64,000 nucleotides of DNA, taken from positions 1,922,001-1,986,000 of the forward strand of contig CAWGXC010000003.1 of NCBI GenBank assembly GCA_963826475.1. The letters run 5' to 3'. Positions 1-11,415 of this stretch are shown in pieces. The notes under the pieces are model-generated. The model had not been told where the DNA came from and did no database searches. It saw only the letters and a list, made by a program, of their open reading frames with translations. Numbering within the stretch: position 1 is the stretch's first letter; every line of letters starts with the position of its first letter. A program made the position numbers and the translations under genes. Source of the DNA: RHKX01 sp963826475 (lineage in GTDB: Bacteria > Actinomycetota > Thermoleophilia > Solirubrobacterales > 70-9).

Positions 1-1
1 C

Positions 2-229
2 GGCGGTCACATCCTCTGGTACTCCCAGACGCAGGAGACCGTGATCGGTGACGCGTCCGACGTCTATGACGAGGTGATCGCCGTCTGGTACCCCAACCGC
101 ACCGCCTTCATCAGCCTGGCCACCGCGCCGGAGATCATCCCCGCGCTCGCCGATCGCGTTGCCGGACTGGAGCGCGCCGCGATCATCTGCTGCGAGGGCG
201 GCTCCGAGCCGCTGCTGACGGGGCCCTGA
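2..229 (+). CDS. DUF1330-like protein, C-terminal fragment
   Basis: Open frame that enters from the left edge and stops at a TGA; 75 residues are visible. The pattern (YDEVIAVWYPNR, then FISLATAPE and a final AGLERAAIICCEG) resembles the second half of DUF1330/EthD-like dimeric alpha-beta barrel proteins, small ferredoxin-fold proteins of mostly unknown function. The N-terminal half is missing, so family assignment is tentative. The next gene starts 4 nt after its stop, so the two are probably co-transcribed. Confidence 0.6.
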   Translation, partial: GGHILWYSQTQETVIGDASDVYDEVIAVWYPNRTAFISLATAPEIIPALADRVAGLERAAIICCEGGSEPLLTGP

Positions 230-233
230 GCAG

Positions 234-1592
234 GTGGCCCGCGGCGGGTACTGGCCACGGCCATGGACCTGCGAGGACGGCGGACCCCGGCGCTGGGGGT
301 CTGCGATCGGCCTGACGGGGCTCGGCATCCAGCCGGGCGAGCGGCTCGAGGTCGCGGCCGTCCACGACGCGTTCGCCACCGACGCCCTCGTCCGTCGCGA
401 ACCCGGTGAGCTCTACGCGCTCCGCCACGACATCCCGCTGCGTGGAGTTCAGTCGACGCCGGTGGAGGGGTGGGTGGAGCTGCTCGACCCCGAAACCCTC
501 GAGGTCGTGGCCTCGACCCCGCGACTCCCGGGTGGGGCCTACTGGCCCGGCGGCATCGCCGCGCACGCGAACGGCGATTTGCACATGGTCTTCGGCCGCT
601 GGGCACATCGGCTCAGCGCGGAGCTGGAGGTCCTCGCCTCCCATCGACTGCCCGTCCCCCGCCCCCACAACTCCTTCGTGGTGCTCAACGGCGGCGAGCT
701 CGTGACGAAGGACTGCGACGCGCCGGCCGGCCTGGAGCCATCGACCCTCTCCGTGCTCGACCCCGAAACGTTGCTTCCCCTCGCCGCGCCGCTGCGGCTT
801 CCGGAGCCCTCGATCGCTCGCCTCTCCAGCGATGGCGAGACCGTCGTCGCGATCGGCACGACGCAGGTCTTCCGACTGCGGCTCGATCGCGAGGGCGGCC
901 GCCTCGTCGTCGAGGAGGCCTGGCGCCCGAGCTACGGCCCGGAGCCGGAGCGCAGCTACGGGTGGGATCCGGTGATCACCGACGAGCACGTCCTCTGGAT
1001 GGACAACGGACGCAACCACACCGATCGCTCGATGCTGAGCAGCGGCGTCCAGGCCAATCCCGTCAGACTCTGGTGGGCGCGCCGCGACGACGGCTCGGTC
1101 CGCTCGACCGAGATCAGCGGCCTTCCCCACGGGACCGAGTCCAACCCACCGGGGTGGGACCCGGTGGGGCGAATCGTGGTGGCCTACGACGCGGGCAACG
1201 CCGTGGTCCGCGCCTGGCGGATGGGGGGCGACGAGCTCGAGCCGCTCTGGCGCCACGACGACCTCGCTCATGCCGGCCACCTCATCCTCTACCCCGACAC
1301 TCGTGAGCTCGTCGTCGGTGATTGGCACGACAGGGCGTTTCTGCGCCGGCCGGCGGTCCGGCCGGCGGTCGGCCTGCTCAGTCAGGTGATGTCGCGGTCG
1401 GCGCGTGCTCGACGCATCTCGCTGGCGACGGGCAGCGACCAGCTCGTCGTCCTCGATCTGGACACCGGCGAGGAGAAGGCGCGCGTCGGGGTGCCCTCGC
1501 CGTCGCAGGGCTTCCTCTTCCCCGCACCGGGCTTCGGGCGGGACGTCTACTACCAATCACTGACCACGATCGCGCGGGTCGTGGTCGTCTGA
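234..1592 (+). CDS. predicted beta-propeller protein of unknown function
   Basis: A 452-residue protein starting at GTG, 4 nt after the preceding stop. I do not recognise a named family. The sequence is a series of short strand-turn-strand units with repeated motifs such as LDPETLEVVA, LDPETLLPLA and LDLDTGEEKA, with GG and W positions typical of a seven-bladed PQQ/NHL-like propeller. There is no signal peptide or membrane segment, so it is probably cytoplasmic. It is convergent with the hydrolase downstream, with 4 nt between the two stops. Function is unknown; propeller fold is inference from repeat pattern. Confidence 0.75.
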   Translation: MARGGYWPRPWTCEDGGPRRWGSAIGLTGLGIQPGERLEVAAVHDAFATDALVRREPGELYALRHDIPLRGVQSTPVEGWVELLDPETLEVVASTPRLPGGAYWPGGIAAHANGDLHMVFGRWAHRLSAELEVLASHRLPVPRPHNSFVVLNGGELVTKDCDAPAGLEPSTLSVLDPETLLPLAAPLRLPEPSIARLSSDGETVVAIGTTQVFRLRLDREGGRLVVEEAWRPSYGPEPERSYGWDPVITDEHVLWMDNGRNHTDRSMLSSGVQANPVRLWWARRDDGSVRSTEISGLPHGTESNPPGWDPVGRIVVAYDAGNAVVRAWRMGGDELEPLWRHDDLAHAGHLILYPDTRELVVGDWHDRAFLRRPAVRPAVGLLSQVMSRSARARRISLATGSDQLVVLDLDTGEEKARVGVPSPSQGFLFPAPGFGRDVYYQSLTTIARVVVV

Positions 1593-1596
1593 TTCC

Positions 1597-2478
1597 TCAG
1601 CGGCCGACCGCCATCTGAATGGCCTCGGCCACCCGTTCGGGATCCTCGAGCTGCGGGTAATGGCCGAGGTCGGGTAGCTCGGCTACGCGGATCCCGGGGC
1701 GCAGTTCCCGCAGCGCCGCGAGCACGTCCGTCGTGGCGACAGGATCCTGCAATCCCCAAATCAGGCTGAGGTTGCGGGGCCAGTCGCGGATGGCGCCGTG
1801 CCAGCGATCGGCGTGCGTGATGCGCTCCTCGAGGTAGGCGATCAGCTCGTGCCCGAGGGTGCGCCCACCGCCGTGGCAGATCAGCTCCCACTGGTCGGCC
1901 GCCTCCTCCTCGGTCAGCGGGTGCGCAGCCGAGAAGACGGAGCCGAACTGCTGGCGGAACACGCGCGCGTTGGAGAGTCGAGCCGCGAGCGGACCGACCC
2001 GAGATCGGAGCAGGCGCTGGGACGGGGTCAGCGTCGCCCGATCGAGCACGATGCTGCCGTTGAAGAGGACAGCACCGGCGAGCCGGAGGGTCCCGCTGCC
2101 GTCGATGTCGCGTGCGATCAACTCCGTCGCCACCGAGGTCCCCATGTCATGGGCGACGAGGAAGACCTCTCGGCCGGTGAAACGCCGCGCGACCATCTCC
2201 TCCACGAGATCGGCCTGCTTGAACAGGCTGTAGCCGTAGCCCCTCGGCTTGTCGGAGAGCCCGAAGCCGATGAAGTCCAGCGTCAGGGTCGCGTTGGCCC
2301 CGATGAGCGGCAGCAGGCGGCGGAAGTCGTACGAGCTGGATGGGAAGCCGTGCAGCAGGACCAAGACCGGACCGGAACCGGTGCGGCTGCGTACGTGGAC
2401 CGCGTGTCCGCGGAAGGAGTCGTCCTCCCCCTCCGCTCGCCACGCCGCGACTCGCTGGGACTCCATGGATTCGAGCAT
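1597..2478 (-). CDS. alpha/beta hydrolase (haloalkane dehalogenase / epoxide hydrolase type)
   Basis: An alpha/beta-hydrolase of about 293 residues. LLHGFPSSSYDFR gives the oxyanion-hole HGFP motif. VAHDMGTSVA is the nucleophile elbow and carries Asp rather than Ser, as in haloalkane dehalogenases and epoxide hydrolases. DLGHYPQLEDPE supplies the catalytic His near the C-terminus. I chose the ATG at 2478 because GGCGGGG lies just upstream. The open frame continues 18 codons further, but that part runs into the clpB promoter. Divergent from clpB. Substrate cannot be told from the sequence. Confidence 0.85.
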   Translation of the reverse strand: MLESMESQRVAAWRAEGEDDSFRGHAVHVRSRTGSGPVLVLLHGFPSSSYDFRRLLPLIGANATLTLDFIGFGLSDKPRGYGYSLFKQADLVEEMVARRFTGREVFLVAHDMGTSVATELIARDIDGSGTLRLAGAVLFNGSIVLDRATLTPSQRLLRSRVGPLAARLSNARVFRQQFGSVFSAAHPLTEEEAADQWELICHGGGRTLGHELIAYLEERITHADRWHGAIRDWPRNLSLIWGLQDPVATTDVLAALRELRPGIRVAELPDLGHYPQLEDPERVAEAIQMAVGR

Positions 2479-2497
2479 ATCCCCCGCCGGTACCGTC

Positions 2498-2524
2498 AAA
2501 TCTAAGTCCTGCACACGCAGATTT
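2498..2524. repeat. inverted repeat between hydrolase and clpB
   Basis: AAATCT (2498-2503) and AGATTT (2519-2524) form a perfect 6-bp inverted repeat with a 15-nt gap. The right arm ends 2 nt before the clpB -35 hexamer, in an AT-rich patch of an otherwise GC-rich region. It could be an operator for clpB or for the divergent hydrolase. It does not match the HspR HAIR element (CTTGAGT-N7-ACTCAAG). Confidence 0.35.
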
Positions 2525-2525
2525 C

Positions 2526-2554
2526 TTGACACATCCGCCGATGGTCCCTACCAT
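2526..2554 (+). promoter_or_regulatory. sigma-70-type promoter of clpB
   Basis: TTGACA (2526-2531), a 17-nt spacer, then TACCAT (2549-2554). The -35 is perfect and the -10 fits TANNNT. The hexamer ends 7 nt before the ATG at 2562, so transcription should begin at or next to the start codon, giving a leaderless mRNA. This also argues against the in-frame ATGs at 2541 and 2553, which lie inside the promoter. Confidence 0.65.
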
Positions 2555-2561
2555 GGCCCCT

Positions 2562-5155
<2,594 letters not shown>

Positions 5156-5159
<4 letters not shown>

Positions 5160-5779
5160 ACCCCGGCGTCTGCACCTTCGGCCGGGGCGATCCTCCTCAG
5201 CGGCCGATCGAGGCGCCGCTCGAGCTCCTTCAGCTGGCGTTCCGATTGTCCCTCGGCCGCGACGACCACGACCTCCGTCGCGGCATAGGAGCGCAGCACG
5301 TCCTCGGCGGCGCGAAGGGGATCACCGTCGCCGACCCTGCCCTCGGCCTCGATCCCGGCGGCCGCGAGGGTCGCCAGCGAGACGGCGAGGACCCGCTGGC
5401 TCTCGAAGCGCGCGCGCTCGAGGTCGTCGGCCCAGCGGTCGAGCATCGTCCCCCGGGCCGGTGCGATCACGAGCAGGGCGTCCCGCCCGACCTCGGATCG
5501 CGAGGGGTCGGCGATGGAGGCGACGACGCTCGCCGTCCGCGGATCCTCGATCGCCGAGATCGCGATCACGAGCACCCCGCCCCTGACACCCTCGCCGGGC
5601 TCGGCGACCTCGATGACTCCGCCGGTCTCGGAGCGCACCGCCACGACGATGAGCGTGACGAGCGTGACCCCGCCGAGCGCGCCACCGACTCCGGTCCCGA
5701 AGAAGATGAAGCCGGCGAACATCGGCAGGACCATCAGCGGGGGCAGCCAGCTATGGCTGCCCCACGGGTGGCTGCTCAA
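5156..5779 (-). CDS. membrane-anchored universal-stress-like protein
   Basis: Roughly 207 residues. One or two hydrophobic helices at the N-terminus (LPPLMVLPMFAGFIFFG and GGVTLVTLIVVAV) are followed by a soluble alpha/beta domain. That domain has strand-forming segments (GVLVIAIS, DALLVIAPA, ATEVVVVAAEG) arranged as in UspA-like nucleotide-binding folds. No clear G-2X-G-9X-G ATP motif is visible, so the family call is tentative. The TTG start at 5779 has no good ribosome site; a later ATG at residue 16 would remove part of the first helix. Probably downstream of the DUF1326/DUF2182 pair on the same strand. Confidence 0.6.
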
Positions 5780-5854
5780 CTCTGGCGGATGCCGGGCGCG
5801 GCGACGGCCCGCCCGAGCTGGTCGAACCCGAGGATCCTCACGACCGAATTCCTC

Positions 5855-6700
5855 TCACCGCATCACCATGCCCGAGCCATTGTCTCCCATGCTCATCGCG
5901 TCGTCGGCTGAGCCCGGGATCGTCAAGCCGGGAACGCGCGTCGGAACCGTCACGACCGCGATCGCGAGCGTCACGAGGATCATCGCCACGCCGCGGGTCG
6001 CGAGCCACTGCCACGGGGCGAGCTTCTCAAGCGCGATCAGCGCCGCGATCAAGATCATCCAGCCCATGCTCATCACCCCGAGGGCGAAAAGCGCGGCCAT
6101 CAGCGCCCAGCAGCACCCCAGACACCAAGTGCCGTGAGCGGCGCCCATGCGCAGTGCGCCGGCGCTGCCGTCGCGCCAGCTCTCGAGCACGAAGCTCAGC
6201 GGTCCCCGGCAGCGCCGCAGACACGCGTACTTGAGCGGCGTCAGTTGATAGATCGCGGCCCCCGCGAGCACGCCGCCGGCCAGGTACCGCCCTCCCTGCT
6301 CCCAGGAGAGCGCCTCGATCGACAGCGAGCGCACGCCCTCGAAGAGCAGGTACGCGACGAGGCCCGCAACCGTCCAGACGGCAAGGTAGCCGCAGACGAA
6401 GAGCGTCGTGGCGGCCACCGGTGCGGGCTTGCCCGCGGCGCGGCGGCGGCGCTGCAGGCTTGCGTAGACGCCGACCATCGGCCAGATCGACGGAAACATC
6501 ATCGCCGCCATCATCACCACCCAGACCGTTACGTAGAAGCCGAACCCACCGAGGTCGGTGCCGGGGCCCGAGTCCATTCCAGCCATGCGCCGATCGGTGA
6601 GCAGCCATCCCGCCAGGGCAAGCGCGAGCAGGATCACGATCAGCGTGAGCTGGCCTCGAAGCGGCGTCATCCGCGGCCGCGCCGCAGCCGATGCGCTCAT
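5855..6700 (-). CDS. DUF2182 integral membrane protein
   Basis: A 281-residue polytopic membrane protein of the DUF2182 family (COG5486, predicted metal-binding membrane protein). Visible are a first helix near residues 16-34, the family hallmark VVMMAAMMFPSIWPM (about 60-75), a Cys-containing loop (LKYACLRRCRGP, about 157-168) and a GTWCLGCCWALM helix, typical of these proteins. It starts 13 nt after the stop of the DUF1326 gene, so the pair is an operon. These two families are known to occur together. Transport or metal handling is suspected but not established. Confidence 0.88.
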   Translation of the reverse strand: MSASAAARPRMTPLRGQLTLIVILLALALAGWLLTDRRMAGMDSGPGTDLGGFGFYVTVWVVMMAAMMFPSIWPMVGVYASLQRRRRAAGKPAPVAATTLFVCGYLAVWTVAGLVAYLLFEGVRSLSIEALSWEQGGRYLAGGVLAGAAIYQLTPLKYACLRRCRGPLSFVLESWRDGSAGALRMGAAHGTWCLGCCWALMAALFALGVMSMGWMILIAALIALEKLAPWQWLATRGVAMILVTLAIAVVTVPTRVPGLTIPGSADDAMSMGDNGSGMVMR

Positions 6701-6713
6701 GCGATCCGCCTGC

Positions 6714-7322
6714 TCAGGCGGCCCAGGAGAATTGCGTCGAGAACCCAGATGTGCCGGGATCGTTGGCGAAGCTCATCCCGAAGGCGTCGACTCGGGCGCT
6801 CTTCGCTCTGCCGATGGTCAACTCGGTGCCCGCCGGGTGGAAGATGTCGACCATCCGCGCCGGCTTGCCGCTCGAGCTGCCGAAGGGAACGATGTCCTCG
6901 ACCTCGATCTCGATCGCGTCGCCGACCTTGAGGCTGTGGTTGCCGCCCTCGCTGGCAAACTCGATCGCCGTTCTCTCGACGCCCAGGTTCTCGCCGATCA
7001 GCGGGCCAAGCGCCTCCATCGGGCCTCCGAGAGCGCCGCTGAAGACGGCACCGAGCTTCTCGGCCTGCTCATCCGACGCGGCCTCGTCGATGAACACCCC
7101 GAGGCGCCAATCGCCCTCGGTCATCACCCGGGGAGTGTCGGCGAGAGCCACCACGCTCAACCCGCTCACGTCGACCCCTTCGACCTCGCCGGAGTCGACG
7201 TGGAATGCAAGCACCGGGGTGCAGCGCTCGGTGTCGGCCCCGAGGTCGAACGAGGCGGTGCACGGACACGGTGCGTCGCACGGACAGTTCTCGAAGTACC
7301 GGCCTTCGATCTTCCAGCTCAT
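6714..7322 (-). CDS. DUF1326 domain-containing protein
   Basis: A 202-residue cytoplasmic protein. The N-terminus carries the DUF1326 signature: CPCDAPCPC (about residues 13-21) followed by a further Cys (ERCTPVLAFHVDSG), a likely metal site. The rest is a beta-rich domain with conserved DIFHPAGTEL near residue 165. The ATG at 7322 is preceded by AAGGGGA, a good ribosome site. First gene of a minus-strand unit with the DUF2182 membrane protein. The 150-nt gap to the divergent glycosyltransferase (7323-7472) shows no other gene. Molecular function unknown. Confidence 0.88.
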   Translation of the reverse strand: MSWKIEGRYFENCPCDAPCPCTASFDLGADTERCTPVLAFHVDSGEVEGVDVSGLSVVALADTPRVMTEGDWRLGVFIDEAASDEQAEKLGAVFSGALGGPMEALGPLIGENLGVERTAIEFASEGGNHSLKVGDAIEIEVEDIVPFGSSSGKPARMVDIFHPAGTELTIGRAKSARVDAFGMSFANDPGTSGFSTQFSWAA

Positions 7323-7472
7323 AACGTCCCCTTCGTCGCTGGCGGGCGGTCTGCCCGCCACGTTCATCTTCCGTCCGGGGGGCGCCGATGTCAACCGTTT
7401 TCCGAGCCCATTCGGCGAGTGATGGCGTGCCCTGATCCCGGCCGCAGCGCAGGCGTGCAAGGGTTCGGTTCG

Positions 7473-8612
7473 ATGCGCATCGGGATCGTCGCCTACTGGT
7501 TCAATCGCGGGCAGGGCGTCGTCGCCCGTCAGCTCCGCTCCGCCCTCGACGGGCTGGGGCACGAGACCTTCGTGCTCGCCCGCCCCACGCGCAAGACGAA
7601 CATCCGCCCCGACTGGATCGACCGCGAGGGGGTTTGGGCTCAGCAGGGGGTGACGGCCGGCAGCGACTATCTGATCCCGGAGGGCGAGTACCTCGCGTGG
7701 GCCGCCGACGTCGGGCCCGACGTCGTCATGTTCGATCAGAATTACCAGTTCGACGAGATCGCGACCCTGCGTGACAGCGGGGTCAGGACCGTCGGCCGGT
7801 ACGTCTGGGAGCACTTCTCCGGCGAGCACGTGGAGCCCGCCCGCGAGGCCTTCGACGTTCTCTATTCGATGACGGGCGCGGAACGGGCGAGATACGCCGG
7901 AATGGGAATCGAGAGCCCCCGGGTCCGCTGGGGCTGCTTCCCGGAGACGGTCGAGATGGGCAAGGAGCTCGAGCGCGAACGCGCTGCGGACCGGACGACT
8001 CCCGACGAGGTGAGGCTTCTCTTCCCAGGTGGCTTCATGAGCAAGCGCAAGCCGCTTGCCGAGACGATCGAGGCCTTCCGCGCCACCGACGACCGCCGGC
8101 TGCGCTTCGTGCTCAAGGCGCAGGTCGAGCGCCAGGAGAAGCGGGTGCGCCGACTCGCCCGCGGCGGGTCCCGCTTCGGCCGCCGCGACCCGCGGATCGA
8201 ACTGATCACGGCCGACCTGCCCACCGACGATTACCTGCGGATGCTCGGGTCGTCGGATGCCTGCATCGCGCCGAGCCGCTGGGAGGGCCTCGGGCTGCAC
8301 CTGTTCGAGGCGACCGCGCTCGGGGTCCCGATCCTGACCAACGACAACCCGCCGATGAACGAGATCGTGATCGACGGCGCCAACGGACTGCTCGTTCCGG
8401 GCATCCCCGATGGGAACGCCCCCCGCTCGGGCATCCCGGCGTTCAAGCCCGACGTGAGTGCGCTGAGCTCCGCGATCGAGCGAATCGCCGACGACACTCT
8501 GCGAGCAGAGCTGGCCGCCGGCGCCCGACGCCGGCGCGAGGAGCTGAGCTGGGAGAACACCACGCGAGACCTCGCCGAGCTGCTCGCCCTCGTCGCGCCC
8601 GCGTCCTCATGA
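7473..8612 (+). CDS. GT4-family glycosyltransferase (paralogue 1 of 5)
   Basis: A 379-residue GT-B fold retaining glycosyltransferase. It opens with MRIGIVAYWFNRGQGVVARQ, and the C-terminal half has SRWEGLGLHLFEATALGVP, where the two Glu seven residues apart form the EX7E motif of family GT4, followed by NDNPPMNEIVIDGANG. It is clearly paralogous to the genes at 26572, 29272, 30367 and 37961 but sits about 19 kb away from them. The open frame extends far upstream; the start was placed at the conserved MRIGIV. Overlaps the next gene by 4 nt (ATGA). Confidence 0.88.
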   Translation: MRIGIVAYWFNRGQGVVARQLRSALDGLGHETFVLARPTRKTNIRPDWIDREGVWAQQGVTAGSDYLIPEGEYLAWAADVGPDVVMFDQNYQFDEIATLRDSGVRTVGRYVWEHFSGEHVEPAREAFDVLYSMTGAERARYAGMGIESPRVRWGCFPETVEMGKELERERAADRTTPDEVRLLFPGGFMSKRKPLAETIEAFRATDDRRLRFVLKAQVERQEKRVRRLARGGSRFGRRDPRIELITADLPTDDYLRMLGSSDACIAPSRWEGLGLHLFEATALGVPILTNDNPPMNEIVIDGANGLLVPGIPDGNAPRSGIPAFKPDVSALSSAIERIADDTLRAELAAGARRRREELSWENTTRDLAELLALVAPASS

Positions 8613-9088
8613 AGGAACGCCTCCTTCACCGCCGACAGGTCCTGGACGCCCCGATCGAGGAGGCGTTCGACTTCTTCTCGAAAGCCTCCAACCTCGAGGC
8701 GATCACGCCGCCGTTCCTCCGGTTCCGGATCACCACGCCCGGGCCGATCGAGATGAAGGTCGGCGCCTTGATCGAATACCGATTGCGGCTCCGCGGGATC
8801 CCGGTGTCCTGGCGCACCCGCATCGAGGAGTGGGAGCCGCCCCACCGCTTCGTCGACCGCCAGCTGAGCGGGCCATACGCGCTCTGGCATCACACCCACA
8901 CCTTCGAGGCGCTCGACGAGTCGAGGACGGCGATGACCGATCTAGTTCGCTACGGGCAACGCCTCGGTCCCCTCGGTACGCTGGCCGAGCACCTCGTGGT
9001 GCGCCGGGACCTCGAGCGGATCTTCGACTACCGCCGTGACTCGATTCCGGGGTTGCTCGCTTCGGTGAACGAGAGAGGGGATCGATGA
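8609..9088 (+). CDS. SRPBCC (START-like) ligand-binding protein
   Basis: A 159-residue single-domain protein. The pattern of an initial beta strand (RRQVLDAPIEEAFDFFS), a KVGALIEYRLRLRGIPVSWRT strand pair, HTHTFEAL and a long C-terminal helix ending in RRDLERIFDYRR fits the SRPBCC helix-grip fold (YndB/CoxG-like). Members bind small hydrophobic ligands; the ligand here is unknown. Start ATG overlaps the glycosyltransferase stop and its own stop overlaps the next ATG, so translation is probably coupled across three genes. Confidence 0.82.
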   Translation: MKERLLHRRQVLDAPIEEAFDFFSKASNLEAITPPFLRFRITTPGPIEMKVGALIEYRLRLRGIPVSWRTRIEEWEPPHRFVDRQLSGPYALWHHTHTFEALDESRTAMTDLVRYGQRLGPLGTLAEHLVVRRDLERIFDYRRDSIPGLLASVNERGDR

Positions 9089-9744
9089 ACGGGCTGCTGA
9101 GGCAAGGCTACGACGCGACGATGGGCCGGCTCTTCGCCGCCGGCTACGACCGGATGATGGCCGCGACCGAGGATGCCGGGATGCGAGAGATCCGCAGGAA
9201 CCTCATCTCCGCCGCGAGCGGGCGCACCCTGGAGATCGGGGCGGGCACCGGGCTCAACCTCACGCACTATCCCGCTGCGGTCACCGATCTCGTGCTCACC
9301 GAGCCCTTCGGGCCGATGGCGCGCCGCCTGCGGGATCGCGTCGCGACGTCCGCACGGATCGCCGAGGTGGTCGAGGCGCCGGCCGATCGGCTTCCGTTCA
9401 CCGATGACGACTTCGACACTGTCGTCTGCACTCTCGTTCTCTGCACGGTCGACGATGTGCCCGCGACCCTCGCCGAGATCGCTCGCGTGCTGCGACCCGG
9501 CGGGCGGCTGCTCTTCAGCGAGCACGTTCGCTCCGACCACCCGGGCGTCGCTCGCTGGCAGGACCGGCTGGAGCGGCCGTGGATGTTCATCGCTCACGGC
9601 TGCCACCCCAATCGGGACACCGTTGCCGCGATCGAGGCCTCCCCGCTGACGCTGGAGCGGGCCGATCGCAACCGGCTGCCGAAGGCGCCGCCGATCGCGC
9701 GCCCGATGTCCGTCGGCGCGGCCATCGCCCCACCGAAGGACTGA
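9085..9744 (+). CDS. class I SAM-dependent methyltransferase
   Basis: A 219-residue methyltransferase with the Rossmann-fold SAM site: TLEIGAGTGLNLTHYP (motif I, about 48-63), an acidic residue at the end of strand 2 (LVLTEPFG), DRLPFTDDDFDTVVCTLVL (motif III/IV) and LRPGGRLLFSEHVRS (motif post-III). The closest general type is the UbiE/COQ5-like Methyltransf_11 group. Overlaps the SRPBCC gene by 4 nt. Substrate unknown. Confidence 0.88.
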   Translation: MNGLLRQGYDATMGRLFAAGYDRMMAATEDAGMREIRRNLISAASGRTLEIGAGTGLNLTHYPAAVTDLVLTEPFGPMARRLRDRVATSARIAEVVEAPADRLPFTDDDFDTVVCTLVLCTVDDVPATLAEIARVLRPGGRLLFSEHVRSDHPGVARWQDRLERPWMFIAHGCHPNRDTVAAIEASPLTLERADRNRLPKAPPIARPMSVGAAIAPPKD

Positions 9745-9822
9745 TCCGACGGAGGCGGGTTGCGCCGTTCCGCCGGACCTGAGAGAAATGACGGACCGCA
9801 CCCGATCGAGGAGGAGAGGCAA

Positions 9823-10104
9823 TTGGCTCATTTCATCTTGCTCACGAAGTTGACCAGCGACGGCGTCAAGACGATCAAGAACAACCCGGCCCGGATCAAG
9901 GAAGTGAACTCCGAGATGGAGCAGATCGGGCTCAAGGTCCACCATCAATGGGCCACCCTCGGTCAGTACGACTTCGTCAGCGTCGTCGAGGCGGATGACG
10001 CGGCGGCGATGGCCAAGGCGTCGGTCGAGCTCGGCTCGCGAGGCACCACGGTCAACGAAACGCTCAACGCTTTCCCGACCGACGAGTTCGCGGACTCGCT
10101 CTGA
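9823..10104 (+). CDS. GYD domain-containing protein
   Basis: A 93-residue protein of the GYD family, small ferredoxin-like alpha-beta barrel proteins. KVHHQWATLGQYDFVSVVEADDA contains the namesake G-x-YD segment (here GQYD) and the chain ends with ALNAFPTDEFADSL. Start taken at TTG 9823 because AGGAGAGG lies 4-11 nt upstream, a strong ribosome site. The frame is open for 21 more codons upstream without such a site. It lies 22 nt before purD. Function not known. Confidence 0.85.
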   Translation: MAHFILLTKLTSDGVKTIKNNPARIKEVNSEMEQIGLKVHHQWATLGQYDFVSVVEADDAAAMAKASVELGSRGTTVNETLNAFPTDEFADSL

Positions 10105-10126
10105 GTCCAACGGAGGGCCCCTCGAG

Positions 10127-11404
10127 ATGAAGATCCTCGTCGTCGGCGGCGGGGGGCGTGAGCACGCGATCCTGCGTTCGCTCGCCCGCTCCCAGCGTCA
10201 GCCGGAGCTGTTCTGCACCCCCGGCAACGCCGGGATCGCCGAGGATGCGGAGATCGTTCCGGCGGATGGAGGAGTCGACTCGATCGTCGCGGCGGCTCGC
10301 GGAATCGGGGCGAACCTCGTCATCGTCGGGCCGGAGGTGCCACTGGTCGCGGGCGCCGTCGACGCGCTCGAGGCGGCCGGCATCGCGGCGTTCGGGCCCA
10401 CCGCCGCCGGAGCCGCGCTGGAGGGCTCCAAGCTCTTCGCCAAGGAGGCGATGGCCTCCGCCAGGGTGCCGACCGCGGCGCATGCGGTCGCGGGCTCGCG
10501 CGAGGAGGCGATGGCCCACCTGGCCGACTGGAAGCACCCCGTCGTGCTCAAGGCCGACGGGCTCGCGGCCGGCAAGGGAGTGATCATGGCCGCCGATCAC
10601 GGCGCGTCGGAGGCGGCCGTCGACGCATTCTTCACCGAGCGCCGGTTCGGCGAGACGCGCGTCCTGATCGAGGAGCACCTCGAGGGCGAGGAGCTCTCCC
10701 TGCTCGCTCTCTGCGACGGCGCCAACGTGGTGCCGCTCGCTCCCGCGCAGGACTACAAGCGGATCTTCGACGGCGATGGTGGGCCGAATACGGGCGGCAT
10801 GGGGAGCTACTCCCCCGTCCCCGGCATCGACGCCGACCTGATCTCGAGCGTCGTCGGCGAAGTCCACCAGCCGATCGTCGATCTGATGGCCTCCCGCGGC
10901 ACCCCCTTTCACGGGATCCTCTACGCCGGGTTGATGCTGACCACCGCCGGCCCGCGCGTGCTCGAGTTCAACTGCCGCTTCGGCGACCCCGAGACGCAGG
11001 CGGTCCTGCCGCGTTTGCGCTCGGACCTGATCGACCTCTGTCTGGCTTCGAGGGAGCCAGGCGGGCTGGCCGGAGTCGAGGCCGAATTCGGTGACGACTG
11101 GGCGGTGACGCTCGTTCTCGCGTCCGCCGGATACCCGGAGAGCTCCTCGAGCGGTGACGTCATCCAGGGTGTGGCCGAGGCGATGGCGACCGGCGCCGAG
11201 GTCACGCATGCGGGCACCGCCATGCGCGATGGAGAGCTCGTCACGGCCGGTGGCCGGGTCCTCAACGTGACCGCGCTCGGGCGCGATCCGGACGCCGCCC
11301 GCCGCCGCGCCTACGATGCGGCGGACCTGATCAAGTTCAACGGCCGCCAGATCCGTACCGACATCGCCGCCAGGGCGGTCGAGCGGATGGCGGCAGGCAC
11401 CTGA
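10127..11404 (+). CDS. purD: phosphoribosylamine--glycine ligase
   Basis: A 425-residue GAR synthetase, an ATP-grasp enzyme joining phosphoribosylamine and glycine with ATP (step 2 of purine synthesis). Visible: N-terminal VVGGGGREHAI, PTAAGAALEGSKLFAKEAM, the glycine-rich ATP-grasp loop LKADGLAAGKGV (about 144-155), GPNTGGMGSYSP and the magnesium site EFNCRFGDPETQ. Full length. ATG at 10127 follows GGAGG with a 10-nt gap. First of purD-purE-purB. Confidence 0.97.
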   Translation: MKILVVGGGGREHAILRSLARSQRQPELFCTPGNAGIAEDAEIVPADGGVDSIVAAARGIGANLVIVGPEVPLVAGAVDALEAAGIAAFGPTAAGAALEGSKLFAKEAMASARVPTAAHAVAGSREEAMAHLADWKHPVVLKADGLAAGKGVIMAADHGASEAAVDAFFTERRFGETRVLIEEHLEGEELSLLALCDGANVVPLAPAQDYKRIFDGDGGPNTGGMGSYSPVPGIDADLISSVVGEVHQPIVDLMASRGTPFHGILYAGLMLTTAGPRVLEFNCRFGDPETQAVLPRLRSDLIDLCLASREPGGLAGVEAEFGDDWAVTLVLASAGYPESSSSGDVIQGVAEAMATGAEVTHAGTAMRDGELVTAGGRVLNVTALGRDPDAARRRAYDAADLIKFNGRQIRTDIAARAVERMAAGT

Positions 11405-11415
11405 ATGGAGAGCGC

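Noticed and set aside
183..1556. 457-codon minus-strand frame opposite the beta-propeller gene
   Set aside because: No motifs and no start signals; antisense shadow.
8609..9744. SRPBCC-methyltransferase pair as part of a polyketide or other natural-product pathway
   Set aside because: No biosynthetic core enzyme nearby; both families are too general.
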